The notes beneath the pieces were generated by a model, which was not told where the DNA came from, did not search any database, and saw nothing but the letters and a program-made list of their open reading frames with translations. Source: Hetaerina americana (lineage: Eukaryota; Arthropoda; Insecta; Odonata; Calopterygidae). From it: 64,000 bases of DNA. A program made the position numbers and the translations under genes. The DNA lies in assembly GCA_022747635.1 (NCBI GenBank), contig JAKTNV010000009.1:27041122-27105121 (forward strand), given 5' to 3'. Below, one piece after another: positions 1 through 10,902 of the stretch (positions within the stretch are counted from its first letter, which is position 1; every line of letters begins with the position of its first letter).

Positions 1-475
1 CTTTGGCGCGAAGGGGGTCTCCGATTCCCCCATTCATCCCCCCTGCCTACACCCTCCACCCTCCCTTGGGTCCTTCCCATTTCTGCCACTCCCCCGAAAA
101 CGCTTTGGTGCATTCGAAGCTGGGCGGCGGGGCATTCGGCATGGTATTCCTTTCACCCTCCGGAAACAGGGGCCCGTTTCCTGTGGCGCAATTCCTTCAG
201 CCCCACCCACCACTCCATTCTCTATTCCACCCCCTCCTTTCCCTCCTCCCCCCGTCCCCCACCCCATTTCTAAGCTTCTTTCTCCACTACTCCCCCCACC
301 CAATCCTTCAACCCCCGACCAACAACCCCCTTCGTTGCGTATCCCCCGCATACAGACCCATCCTTCCTCCTCAAAGGGTACACGCACCCCTCACTCTCCC
401 TCCTTCCTCCTCAGCCTTTTGCGAATCTGCATGTCATGTCTATCCCCTTTCCCTACTCCTATCACCCTCTTCTTC
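1..475. repeat. Pyrimidine-skewed island
   Basis: C/T-dominated with poly-C runs. The Pro/Ser-rich frames on + and Gly-rich frames on - are products of the skew. Confidence 0.85.
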
Positions 476-715
476 CGGGAAACAAGGGGCGAGAGGGTGG
501 GAAGGTTAGGTAGTGAGTCGGCTCCGTTTATGCAAGGGGGTGAGTGTACGTTGCGGAGCGTCGCGGTAGCTTACGGGGAGCATGAAAGTCCGCCTACCCC
601 CGTCGTTTCTGCTCTCCCACCTTACGTATTTGCTAGGCGCGAGAGACAAATTCCTGCCTTTTACATCGACATCAAGGGTGGAGGTCCGACCACAAGGGCC
701 CAGGAGCGTCGCTCT

Positions 716-805
716 CCTCCGCGGTGTCTCCAAAGCGACTTTCGTCCCCCGCGGACCAAGTTGGCGTCACACAAGAGGAATGACTTTCATTTCGTCCAAC
801 AGGGA
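716..805 (+). repeat. Diverged dispersed repeat, copy 1
   Basis: GCGGTGTCTCCA (721-732) and GACTTTCATTTCG (782-794) match equivalent parts of the locus at 17.47-17.66 kb. The peptides read LRGVSKATFVPRGPS here and LRGVSNVIFMPRVPS there. Similarity is patchy, and a shared ancient repeat is the simplest reading. Confidence 0.4.
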
Positions 806-839
806 AAGAGGCCAGGGCAGAAAACGGCGATAAGGTGAA

Positions 840-1850
840 GATTTGATCAAATTGAGCGCATGTACAAGTACTGCATTCTGATTGCAGATGGAAGAGTGAA
901 ATTCTCCGTGAGGGATGGAGAAGGTGGCTAAGAATGGAATTCCTTCTTGAATCTAGAGGTTAATGGCAGATAAGTGGACCTAATATTGTTTACTGCTATG
1001 ACGAATATAAAATGGAGGCAATTGGGTGTTCAGACGGAGTGAAATTTCGTTTTTTTTCCTAAAAATCACTATAATTTCACTCTTATATTACTAAAAAGAA
1101 GAGAATGGAGGTAAAACGTCGTCTTCCTTACTTTGTGCATTTAGAGTTTCTCCTCTCATCACTGAATGAGTTAATAAGTTGATAGAACGGACCATAGAAA
1201 GACCCAGTGAAATATAGAAATCTGTCGATGAAATTGGTTAATAATGCGAACTGGAATAATATAAAAACAATTTCAGTGTATTTTAATATTATTCGACTCT
1301 AATTAAATTCCAGTTCGTCAAGGATTTGCTTAATTATTTTGCTGTTGGAGTTTTATTATTTACTTCATGAGGTTATTAATATAATGATTAACTTTGGAAT
1401 AGTTGAAATAAATAAAGACTAAAGAAATTTATAAATGCCTTTTTAAGTGCAGTGTCAGTTAAATTGTGAGCTTGCAGGTGTTATGTGAGATGCAACTTTC
1501 TCTGTTCCTTGTCGTAAGAATAGTTGAAAGTCAAATTACTCCGGCCTATATCCTCGCCAAGAATGGGTGTATCATAGCTCTCACCTTATTTGTAGAGTCT
1601 ATCGGTGCAAGGTGAGAAATCTTTAGGTGCGTCATTCCAAATTAAAATTCACAACTCGTAGCATGTTTTCAAGGGACGGCAAGGTTACTCGGCTGTTTCC
1701 TCAACCAGAATATTGAGGATTTAAAAACTATCGAGGAAATTCGTGTACGTCTTTCGGAGCGTTGGTGAGTGGAGAGGAATCAAGGGGCCTCGAAACTGTT
1801 CCGCGGAGGAGGTAGGCGTGATGGGTTGAGGTAGGGGAAGTTTCCTATTC
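840..1850. other. AT-rich intron, nothing recognised
   Basis: Low-complexity AT-rich sequence with stops in all frames. I see no exon, RNA gene or repeat ends. Confidence 0.6.
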
Positions 1851-2029
1851 AAGGGACCCCTGCCGTGCGAGGGGGTCCGCCTCCCCTCCCGAGCCTTCCT
1901 CTCGAAGGAGCCAAATTCGCCGACGTAACACCCTCCTCCAGAGATGGGGACCTGCCTCTTTCATCAAAAATCACGCACCGATAATAACGACCCCGTCACA
2001 ATACATCTGCATTTGCCCGGCGCCGTTTC

Positions 2030-2160
2030 AACCCCCTTTAACCCCTCTTTCCTCCCCCCTTCCCTCCAGCCAACCCCATAGAGCACCAAACCATCCATTC
2101 CAACCCCCCTTTCCCCCCCGGCGTCTCGGGAAAACTTCCCGGCATCCCCCGCGAGCATCC
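2030..2160. repeat. Pyrimidine-skewed island
   Basis: Short C/T-rich tract with CCCCC runs in otherwise mixed sequence. Confidence 0.75.
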
Positions 2161-3500
2161 ATCAACCATTCGCCACGAGGGATGGACGGAGATATCCTTG
2201 AGCTCGTTGAGGCCAAAGACGTACTTTTTGAGAAAGGAAACTTGAAAGTTATTTCGACGGGCGGGATTTTTTTTTCGTGCAAGTATACAAGGTTGTTACG
2301 TTTGTTCCTCGCCTCCTCTCCTCTCTGCCTTGCCTCCTCTTGAATTCCCAAATTTATTCGAAATTCCTCGTTTGCCGCCCTCGCCTTATCACCCGCCCCT
2401 GTTTCCTTCTAGATGTCTCTGTTTCCTCCTTCCTCTGGACCATTATCCAACAGAGAGGGACCCCTGCTGGGGGTTGGAAACATAACGACCAGTTTTGGGA
2501 GAACTTTTTGGTTCGAGATTGAATTGACTAGAATGTTATTGTTGTATGTATTTTTTCCCCTTGCCTTTATTTCCTTCGGTCCTTTTTTTTTTAGGACTGG
2601 AGGGATTGAAACGTTGAGCGTATTGGTTTATAGTTCCGGATTATATGGAGCGTGTAAGCTCCTCCTTTTCTCTTCCCTAAAGATGCATAGCTTCCCTATG
2701 CGACCCATGGGAAATAAACATGCGGGAAGTTATTTTTATTCCGAATCGGGTCAGCCTTCTCTTAGAATTTTTTCAGGCCAACTCGAGTGCGTTGCATAGG
2801 AGACTCCCGCATCTTTTTAGGATGTCTTCTTGATGCATTCTATTTTTTGGGGGTGCAGCTACCCTAGAGACACCGTAAATGCGCTTTTTTTAATGTTGAA
2901 GGTGCAAAGACGATTGCCGTTTTTCAAAAATCAACCCATACATTCAGTAGTTATACAGCCTAAATATAAGTTCTCATTCTTTATATATAATAATCTTCCT
3001 GCATCAAATATCCTTTTTTGGAAAATATTAGAGAATTTTTGGAACAGTTATCGTGACGCGTTCTACAATAAGGGAAGGTTCTGTAGCTTGTATCAGTCTC
3101 TGGGTGTTTGCATGCCCGTTTGATTTCAACCCCGAAGTAATTTTGAGAATCAAGCGGACATAAATTATTCTCTTAAATTCTTTCTGACCAAGTACCTAGA
3201 ATTTTAAGACAAAATTTCCACGTTTGAATTCCTCAAAACCCCATTTTCAACAATTCTCCGGGCTAAATCTGCGACTAAACGGACGCGCGGAGTAAATTTT
3301 GAGAGCTCCGGAGCACTCACACTCTTGGGCAAATCACGAGAGTTTTCGGAAGAACGGCCGGGGAGAGGGGGACGGGGCGAACACGGGAAACATCTTCGCC
3401 GGCCTAGTTTTTCGATGGGCGGCGTCGACACTGCGACTGCCAGGGAAACTTGGGATGGCCTGTGACAACCATTTGGCCGAGGAGGCGTCGAGTGAGGTTA
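2160..3500. other. Intron, nothing firm
   Basis: Mixed to AT-rich. A frame near 2277-2330 (VVTFVPRLLSS) faintly recalls the dispersed repeat at 716 and 17461, but too weakly to annotate. Confidence 0.5.
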
Positions 3501-3594
3501 CGCTTGGAGATGCCGTGTCCACGTCCTCCTGCACTCGGAGACGCCTCGGTTCGGGTCACGCGTGAGCGGGATTGAGCGGCGCGCCGCGCCTTCC

Positions 3595-3765
3595 TTTTTG
3601 AGTTGCCGGGGGAGGGGGGTGTCGGAAAAATCCGCGAGATGGGCGAGGAGCGTGCGGGGGATGGAGGGAGATGGGGCGGAAAGGGGGTTGGGGAGGCGGG
3701 CGAGGAGAGGAAATAAAGAGGGCGGGGGCGGGAGGGAGGGAGTGATTTGTTGCCCTCCACGGTTT
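3595..3765. repeat. Purine-skewed island
   Basis: G/A-rich, dominated by GGGAG and GGCGG units. Confidence 0.8.
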
Positions 3766-4849
3766 TCCCCAAAGCGCGCGCCCCCAGGACGACGGTCCCA
3801 GAGTCCTCTTCAAGCGAGAAAAGGAACTAACATATTTCCTCGGCTCCCGAAGTGTGACACGTACTGCTGTGGTGCAGTAAATAACCAAGTTTCGTGCTGG
3901 GCTAAGGTCCCCCGAGGTTTAAGGCCCTGCAAAGTAGAAAAGGGGTTTTTTTTACGGAGGTGGCAAGAGTTAAGGGGTGTGCGGGGTTGAATCGAGAGTG
4001 GGGAATGTCCTCTGGGAAGGGACGGCACACGGGGTTCAGGGACTGGAAATAAAGTGTGCACTGTATGAAGGAGATGTGCCTACTTGAGTGAGAAGAAAGA
4101 GGGTATGCGTAATCAAAGAGGCAGGGACGACGTCTGCTTTATGAGGGTTGGAGGTGTCGAGAGCGGTCGTCGAGGAACTCAAATCTGCGGTAAATAGCTG
4201 GCTGTCAGTATTGAAATTTTAGATGCATTATTTAATGAGTACACTGAAATTAATCTGTTTTCAAGCAAGTTTAATGTATTTACAATCGTTCGTCTGGTGC
4301 GGTAATTAAGTATTAACCGTTGAGAACAGAGAGCGTATAATTGTGAAAGTTATCCTCGCTGAGCAAATTTAAATTTTCTTTATTTAAAACAGATTTCACT
4401 GGCATTCATGGCATAAATACCTCAGAAGTAGTATATTTTAATTTTTGAAGTTCCACCCTCGCGTATGCTTTCGTCGAAAGCTCGGAGAGGAATGTATTTC
4501 AGGTGGAGTGGAGTCAAGGGCACGCGGACATGGCAGTAGGACCGTGCGCATTGAAATTGGCACCCGGCATGATGTTTTGCGATATGAAGATCTTTCCCGA
4601 AGTTACTCCTACTTTTCCCGTGAATTGAATCAACGGGTTTGCAAGCGTCGTCAATCGAAAACAATCCGGAATTCGACGAATAAAAGAGCTGCGTCGGTAT
4701 TACGTTATTCTTTTTTTCACGAAAAACTCGAGTGAATTTTGTGCGGCGTAGGGTCCAAAAAATGACGGAAATGGTTCATGAGACGAAATAAATTCTTTCC
4801 GCGCGCCGGCGGCGAGAGAGAAAAAAAAACTATTCATCAGTATTTACGG

Positions 4850-5420
4850 GGTACCGAGGGTGGGGACGCGAAAGAGACGAGGATGAGGGAGAAGTGCTTG
4901 GAGTGGGGTGGGTGTGTTTGAGATAGAGAGAGGGGGGGAGGGGTTGGGAGAGAGAAATGTAATATTTACTGCGCTAATCCACACACGAGGATTAGACGTG
5001 GCTGCGCCAAGCGTTTTGAAGAATGTGAGTGAAGGGAGAAGGGAGCGCGGAGTCGGAGGCATTCGGTGGAGGAGGAGGAGGAGGAGGGGGTGATGTACGT
5101 GGGGGAAGGGTGGAATCCGCGGGGCGGGGGTGGAGCTGGAGGTGTGGCGGCGGAGAGAGGTGGGGGCAGAGGGGGGTTTAAAATAAAGCCAATGATCGCT
5201 TTTGTCAACGCTGCGTTCGGATGATCTAAGGCGGCCGGGTCTCGCTGAGTGGAAGGGTTGGTTTGGTGGGTTGGTTGAAGGGGGGAAAGGAGAGAGGCAC
5301 TCTGAGGGAGCGGTAGGATTTGGGGAAGCCGGAAGGGTGGCTGGAGGGACGTGGGGGTTTGGCCCCGGGCAAGGGAGAGGGGGGGGCGAGAGCTTGCGAG
5401 AGAGAGAACTGTGGCAGTAG
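4850..5420. repeat. Long purine-skewed island
   Basis: About 570 bases of GGGAGAG, GGAGGA and GGGTGG units, including a GGAGGAGGA run near 5068. Proline-rich minus-strand frames here are artefacts. Confidence 0.85.
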
Positions 5421-6354
5421 CGACGAGTTCGAAGGTATATTTGATCAAGATACTTGACATTTAGGGCTCCAAGTCTCCACAGCTCTGGGTTATAGCTTTA
5501 TCCCTATTGTAAGCAAGTTTCCCATTGGCCGAGTCCACCCCCCTCCGTTTCCACCCGACTCTCTCACCTCCCCCCCCCCTCCGGGGATGTGTTGGCTCGT
5601 CCCGTTAGTTTTATACAAACAAGAAAAACCTACTTTATTGTATGTGATGTTAGTTTATAGTGGCTACACATCTCCCAAACTTTGGACTTGAGCGAGGGAA
5701 AACTTTCTTGTCTGCTTCTCAAATTCCAGGGCTCAAATATTGCCGTTACGCCGGGGCTGGAAAACATTTTTCGACGTAGTTTCCCCCGCGCCTCAGCTAC
5801 CCAAGACAAACTGTGAAAATCTATCCAATGGGGGCGCGGTAGACCCCATTCGCAAAATGTACGTTTTATTTATTCTGGGCTCTCATTTTTATCATATGCA
5901 ACCGAACGGGGGTCCGCATGAAATTCATTTTCGCATTGGCTTAATATCACAATTTTTTCATGAAATTCATGACCCCTCTTTTTTGGAACAAATGCTAGAG
6001 GTAACTGTTTCTCCTGAACTTTTCTCGCTGCTCTTGGTATTGTTTTTAGGAGCATTCGTACTCAAAAGACCGCGCAGTGTCGGACCGTTTCAATTCCCGA
6101 TTTTCTTTTATTTCTGCTAGTGGGGAAACTGAGTAGTTACTCTCTGGACAGGAGGGCATTTATCTCGTTCTCTCTGCGCGAAAGATCGAAGGAGCAGCGC
6201 GAGCGGTGGTGCTCGCCCCATTCCCCTTCGTGCTCTCGCGTTAGACATTCTGCCCGGAGTGGAATTTTCCCCGTGTGCACCGGCGCGCCTCCCGTCTCGA
6301 ACGCAGCACGGCCATCGCTGTCTGTCGCGGATCCTCGCAGCCGACGGAATGAAC

Positions 6355-6560
6355 GGGAAGAGGGTCGTGGAAAGGTGGGGTGGGAGTGAAAGGGGTTCTG
6401 GGGAGTGTAGGAGGAATGTGGGAGGTGGCAGGAATATGGCGGTGTGGAGCGACAGGGATCGGGAGCGGGGGCGGGCGCCGAAAAGGGGGACGGAGGGGAG
6501 ACGCGCGGAAAACAATGGGCGCGCCAAAGGAAGTGGGGGAGGGAAGAGTGGCGTCGTCGG
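6355..6560. repeat. Purine-skewed island
   Basis: G-rich tract of GGGAG and GGTGG units just before the repeat nest. Confidence 0.8.
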
Positions 6561-6749
6561 TAATGTTTCTTACCCACGGTACTCGAAAAAGTGTAATTCG
6601 ATTGTGAACTAGACGGGTTTTACAGAACATAATCCGTCAGTGTACCTTTCTTTCCCTGCAACCGTCCTCTCCAGTCAACGAAGGAAACCTTTGTTGAGAA
6701 TTGAGCTTTCAACAGTTGGAGGGAAACAACGATCACGTGTTTACAAAAT

Positions 6750-6750
<1 letters not shown>

Positions 6751-6816
<66 letters not shown>

Positions 6817-6994
6817 AACCTGGAACATGTATATACACACGCGCATATATATATACATATATGTATATATATACATATGTATGTATATACATATACATAT
6901 ATGTATATATATACATATATGTATATATATGTATATATATATGTGTGTGTGTATATATATATATGTATATATATATTTGTATATATATATATGC

Positions 6995-7076
<82 letters not shown>

Positions 7077-7083
7077 GTATGTA
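6751..7083. repeat. TA/TG microsatellite, partly degenerate
   Basis: A short TG run (6751-6760) leads into pure TA (6761-6813). A TA/CA/TG mixed tract follows, then a second pure TA stretch to about 7070. The Ile-Tyr-rich frames here on both strands are translations of this repeat, not genes. Confidence 0.97.
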
Positions 7084-7114
7084 TGATTTCGTCGACGTAA
7101 CACGGAAGTGCCGA

Positions 7115-7342
7115 ATAGTGCATTACACAGTAACAAACAATATAGAAACACAAAAAAAGATCACTCACATGTTATTTCTTGATAATTTCGACGGAATTCT
7201 ACTCCGTCTTCATCGGAAAGTTTGCATTACTTCTCTATTTTCCGATGAAGACAGAGTAGAATTCCGTCGAAATTATCAAGAAATAACGTGTGAGTGATAT
7301 TTTTTTGGTGTTTCTATATTGTTTGTTACTGTGTAATGTACT

Positions 7343-7344
<2 letters not shown>
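7115..7344. mobile_element. Fold-back element A (imperfect palindrome, Penelope-like end?)
   Basis: Two inverted arms (7115-7219 and 7239-7344) of about 105 bases surround a 19-base loop. By eye they differ by four substitutions and one single-base indel. Each arm carries a GATGAA / short stem / GAAA motif, at 7244-7272 on + and at 7186-7214 on -. In the left arm the stem is GACGGA paired with TCCGTC. TA microsatellites flank both sides. The layout and outer sequence resemble fold-back element B at 10898-11126, so both belong to one family. Penelope-like retroelements are known to carry hammerhead ribozymes in their terminal repeats and can be arranged head to head; this assignment is a guess. 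There is no coding content. Confidence 0.7.

Positions 7345-7375
<31 letters not shown>
7345..7375. repeat. Short TA repeat between fold-back A and mariner
   Basis: TA-rich run ending in the TA used as the mariner target site. Confidence 0.9.
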
Positions 7376-7376
<1 letters not shown>

Positions 7377-7402
7377 TACCTTGATCAAAAAGTTCCCGGA
7401 AT
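7376..7402 (+). repeat. Mariner left terminal inverted repeat
   Basis: This 27-base end starts CTACCTTGATC and pairs with 8680-8706, with one G/T difference near the inner end. TA precedes it. Confidence 0.95.
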
Positions 7403-7579
7403 AACCACCGTGTGGCGCTCCCATCGTTCCGATTTGAGTTCTGTTTTTTTGTTAAATTGGTACATCTGTTGTTGATATTCCCTTTAAATCTTAGTGTCAT
7501 AACTTGACATTTGCAAAAGTTACGTAGCCAAGAGTACATCTATCTCTGTGTGTGTTGGCGATTTTTTACAATTGCAGAA

Positions 7580-8653
7580 ATGGATTTAAATTTGCAACAA
7601 CGAACTTGTATTAAATTTTGCGTAAAAAACGGATTTAGTGGCGCACGGACGTTGGAAATGTTGGAAAAGTGTTTCGGCAACGATTCTCTAAAAAAAACGG
7701 TCGTTTACCAGTGGCACGAGCGGTTCAGAAGTGGTCGTGAGTCAATCGAAGATGATGAACGCAGTGGCAGACCATCGACATCGAAAGTCGGTGAAAAAAT
7801 TGATAAAGTAAAAGAAATGTTGGTCAATAACCGCAAATTAACCATCAGAGAAATAGCGGAGGACTTGAACATTGCCTATGGATCCGCCCAAGACATTGTG
7901 GTTAATGATTTGGGTTTCCGTCGTGTAGCAGCAAAGTTGGTGCCAAAAGACCTCAATTTCATGCAAAAAAGAGACCGTGTTGACGTCGCAAAAGACATGA
8001 TTTGCGAGGCTGAATCCGATCCCACATTCATCAAAAGGATCATTACTGGAGACGAGACGTGGGTTTATGAGTACGACACGCAATCCAGACATCAGGCAAG
8101 TGAATGGCGTTCACCAAATGAGCCGAGACCAAAAAAACCACGTCGTTTTCAGTCAAAAAAGAAGGCAATGCTGACGGTTTTCATGGATTACAACGGTGTA
8201 GTGCATCATGAATTTTTGCCAGAAGGCCAGACAGTAAACAAAGAGTATTATTTGGGCGTTATGAGACGTTTGCGTGAAGCAATTCGCCGAAAGAGACCAG
8301 AAATGTGGGCAGAAAACTCGTGGATTTTGCACCATGATAACGCACCGTCGCACAGTGCTATCATTATTCGTAATTTTTTGACGAAAAATGCAACAAATAC
8401 CATCCAACAGCCACCGAATTCACCTGATTTGGCTCCCTGTGACTTCTTTCTGTTCAATCGAGTTAAAAAACCATTACGGGGAACGCGTTTTAGCAGCCGA
8501 GAGGAAGTAATGGAAAAATCGCAGGAAGCACTGATGGACATACCGAAAACCGAATATAAAAAATGTTTCGAGGATTGGATCAAGCGCTGGCATAAGTGTG
8601 TTGCAGTCGATGGGGATTACTTTGAAGGGGACAATATAGATTTAGATGAATAA
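7580..8653 (+). CDS. Mariner transposase (DD34D), intact
   Basis: The frame encodes 357 residues, close to the usual mariner length of about 345. Residues 1-110 form the DNA-binding half with helix-turn-helix segments, followed by a GRPS-type linker (RSGRPS, 61-66). The catalytic DDE/D domain has Asp158 in GDETW, Asp253 in HHDNAPSH and Asp288 in SPDLAPCDFF. There are 34 residues between the second and third Asp, which defines DD34D mariners. The family cuts and pastes DNA at TA sites by binding its own inverted repeats. The WVPHEL-like position reads LVPKDL, a variant. I chose the ATG at 7580 because the open frame upstream begins only at a TTG and its 23 extra residues do not look like transposase. 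There are no stops or frameshifts. An AATAAA lies just after the stop. Confidence 0.95.
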   Translation: MDLNLQQRTCIKFCVKNGFSGARTLEMLEKCFGNDSLKKTVVYQWHERFRSGRESIEDDERSGRPSTSKVGEKIDKVKEMLVNNRKLTIREIAEDLNIAYGSAQDIVVNDLGFRRVAAKLVPKDLNFMQKRDRVDVAKDMICEAESDPTFIKRIITGDETWVYEYDTQSRHQASEWRSPNEPRPKKPRRFQSKKKAMLTVFMDYNGVVHHEFLPEGQTVNKEYYLGVMRRLREAIRRKRPEMWAENSWILHHDNAPSHSAIIIRNFLTKNATNTIQQPPNSPDLAPCDFFLFNRVKKPLRGTRFSSREEVMEKSQEALMDIPKTEYKKCFEDWIKRWHKCVAVDGDYFEGDNIDLDE

Positions 8654-8674
8654 ACTTGTATTTTTAATTTTCTG

Positions 8675-8680
8675 AATAAA
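8675..8680 (+). terminator. Poly(A) signal of the mariner transposase
   Basis: AATAAA lies 22 bases after the stop codon and touches the inner edge of the right terminal repeat. It is the likely 3' processing signal of the transposase transcript. Confidence 0.6.
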
Positions 8681-8706
8681 TTCCGGGAAATTTTTGATCA
8701 AGGTAG
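8680..8706 (-). repeat. Mariner right terminal inverted repeat
   Basis: Reverse complement of the left end with one mismatch, followed by TA at 8707-8708. Confidence 0.95.
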
Positions 8707-8820
8707 TATATACACACACACATACATACGTACATACATACTTATATACGTACATACATACAATTCTACTCTGCCTAATGGACTACCATATCAAATCCCC
8801 GTATACATACACGTGTGTAT
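8707..8820. repeat. CA / ACAT simple repeat right of mariner
   Basis: CA and ACAT/ACGT tetranucleotide-like runs form the right remainder of the microsatellite that hosts the mariner. 50 bases of non-repetitive sequence lie near 8762-8805. Confidence 0.75.
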
Positions 8821-8874
8821 ATGATTAAATGGCTAGTAGACGTTCCGATGATTAAATGGCTAGTAGATGTTCCG
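8821..8874 (+). repeat. Tandem duplication of a 27-base unit
   Basis: Two direct copies (8821-8847 and 8848-8874) of ATGATTAAATGGCTAGTAGA followed by [C/T]GTTCCG differ at one base. It is a recent local duplication next to the repeat nest. Confidence 0.9.
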
Positions 8875-8934
8875 TATACGTAAAGAATATCTCATCGTCC
8901 CAAGTAAAGATCTTAAAACCTGGCCCTCCATTTG

Positions 8935-9070
8935 CATCTGATTCGACTTCCATTAGACGTCATCGACGTGGACGGTATGATCTGCACATTAGCCAAAGAA
9001 GAGGAATCATTTCCCGACGAGTTAATGCTCAGTTCCCAGACAGACACTTCAAAAGAAACAAATTGATGAA
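8935..9070 (+). repeat. Diverged dispersed repeat, copy 2
   Basis: 9006-9037 matches 17605-17636 at about 26 of 32 bases, including TAATGCTCAGTTCCC against TAATGCTCAATTCCC. TTAGACGTCAT upstream matches TTAGACGCCAT. In frame, both read (I/V)RRH ... NAQFP. Confidence 0.5.
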
Positions 9071-9374
9071 CAATGTAGAACTTTGCCAAGAGACGCGAAT
9101 GATTAACAAACATTTCTTCATCCACTGGAGCTGGCTCATTTCTTTTCCGCGAATCCTGAAGCATGTATTACAATTTTGGATAACTACCACAGACTGTACT
9201 TCGTGTAGAAATGGCTTGGGAATGACAAGGAGGCTAACTAAACTGGTGCAACCGTACTTAAGTTTGCATGATTTTCGCTTAGGACGCATAGAAGAGGTGT
9301 TCACTCGGCACCATTCAGGTATCTTTTGGTAGAAACGTTTCAGAGGACGGAATGAAGCCGAAACATAAGCCTTC

Positions 9375-10260
9375 CTCGGAGGGAGAGGAGGCCTTTTGCC
9401 TCGGGTGGATGAAGGAACGCTCGGGGCACAGGGAACGGTGGTAAAAGTGGCGAAATAGGAGGAGAAAGAGGAGAGCACAAGTCGGAACGGGGGAAAAAGA
9501 GAGAAGTGTGCGGAGGCCTTTGCGGGTCCTGGTGAGGGGGGTGGGGGTGTGTGCGAGGGAGGGGCGGGAGGGTGGAAGTGGGTGGGAATGAGATGGTTTG
9601 GGGGGGGAAGGGATGAAGGGAGGGCGTCTGAACAGCAAAGGGCACCCGTAGGATTACGTCTGCTGCGTGTGAGCCGTTCGGATGAGGCAATCCTTTACCG
9701 GAGCTGTCCAAAGGGCGCTTTTTTCGCTTTCCTCCCTTTCCTCTGAAGGGATGGGCGCGCGGGCCGGGGTGGAGGAGACGCGGGTTTATTTCTCTGTTGG
9801 ATTACCGTTGCCCCCCTCACCCACCCCCGTGCTCCTCCCTCCCCCCCTCCACCCACATCTCCACCCCTGGATCCATTCCTCCCCACCACTATCCCGCCCC
9901 CCCAACACACACAAATACACTCGGCCCACCTCTCTCTTCCCTACTTTTTCCGCTCCCCGAGCCTTCTCCTCCTCCCGCCCGACCCCGTGGTGCCCCGCGT
10001 GCTCTCTTCTCTATCCTCGCCCTGCTCCCTCCCCCCGCCCTCCGCCCCCGACCTCTCCCGGCCTCCCTTTTCTCCCGCACGAGTGATAATAAAACACTCG
10101 CTCAGACGCTTGTGTTGTTGGTGTAGTGAGGATTTTGAGGGCGGGAGGGGGTGGTTTTTTTTTCGGTTGCGTAGGTGAGGTGTTTTGTTTGGGGAGGGAT
10201 CGAGAAAGGGAGTGAAGGAGCGGGGAGCGGCGCGCGGGGGCGGGATAGGGCAGGAGGGTG
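9375..10260. repeat. Purine / pyrimidine / purine island triplet
   Basis: Purine-rich 9375-9640, pyrimidine-rich 9805-10080, purine-rich again 10125-10260. Strand polarity switches twice within 900 bases. Confidence 0.85.
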
Positions 10261-10350
10261 GAAAATAAATAAAAAGTGGGATGTGTCCGAGGGATTGTGG
10301 AGGCGGAGAGTTTAGGAGGCCCTCCCACACCGCGTCAGTTTTGAGAACTT

Positions 10351-10459
10351 CTCTCTCTCTCTTTCTCCGTATTCCCTTCACCTCTCTCACTCTCTCTTTC
10401 TCCGTATTCCCTCCACCTCCCTCTCTCTTTCTCTTCGCTCTCCCTCCGACGGGTTTCTA

Positions 10460-10490
<31 letters not shown>
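10351..10490. repeat. CT-rich imperfect tandem repeat and CA microsatellite
   Basis: The phrase CTCTCTTTCTCCGTATTCCC occurs twice (first near 10356, again near 10391) within CT repeats. A pure CA run follows at 10463-10490. Confidence 0.8.
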
Positions 10491-10834
10491 TACTCTTCTC
10501 GAGCGCAACCCCACGGTATCACATCACGCACTTTCTAAACCGGGGATATTTTTCCACCTCGGGCACAGCTCCGCCAACATAAACTCTTTACTCGTGTGAG
10601 GGTATAAACACGGGCAAACACAGGATCTTCTTTCCTCGAGTATCCTCGGGATCGCTCGGCCTTGATATTCCCTCTTTTTTTCCGGTTTTCCTCAAACTCA
10701 TATCCTATATGCGCAAGTTGCTGTCTTCAGGGTGGATTCGGTTGTTTTTCTAATCGAACCTGGAATGGAAGATGCTTTGATGACGGTTCAGCTTGTATTC
10801 ATGCCTCAGTTGTCATGATATATATTCCTATATA

Positions 10835-10900
<66 letters not shown>
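10835..10900. repeat. TG then TA microsatellite, left of fold-back B
   Basis: TG run 10835-10850, then pure TA 10851-10900, running straight into the palindrome. Confidence 0.97.

Positions 10901-10902
<2 letters not shown>

Larger units (their letters stand above)
7376..8706 (+). mobile_element. Complete mariner transposon
   Basis: A 1331-base element is bounded by 27-base terminal inverted repeats that begin CTACCTTGATCAAAAA and differ at one position. It is flanked by the TA target duplication typical of Tc1/mariner (7374-7375 and 8707-8708). It carries one intact transposase frame. It sits inside a TA microsatellite, which offers many TA target sites. The near-identical ends and unbroken frame suggest a young, possibly mobile copy. 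I do not assign a mariner subfamily. Confidence 0.95.

Noticed and set aside
6620..7297. Several frames of 110-180 codons rich in Ile-Tyr on both strands
   Set aside because: They are translations of the TA microsatellite. The same holds for the frames at 10.8-11.3, 39.5 and 43.7 kb.
7511..7579. N-terminal extension of the mariner transposase
   Set aside because: The extra frame begins at a TTG and its residues do not resemble mariner. The ATG at 7580 gives the expected length.
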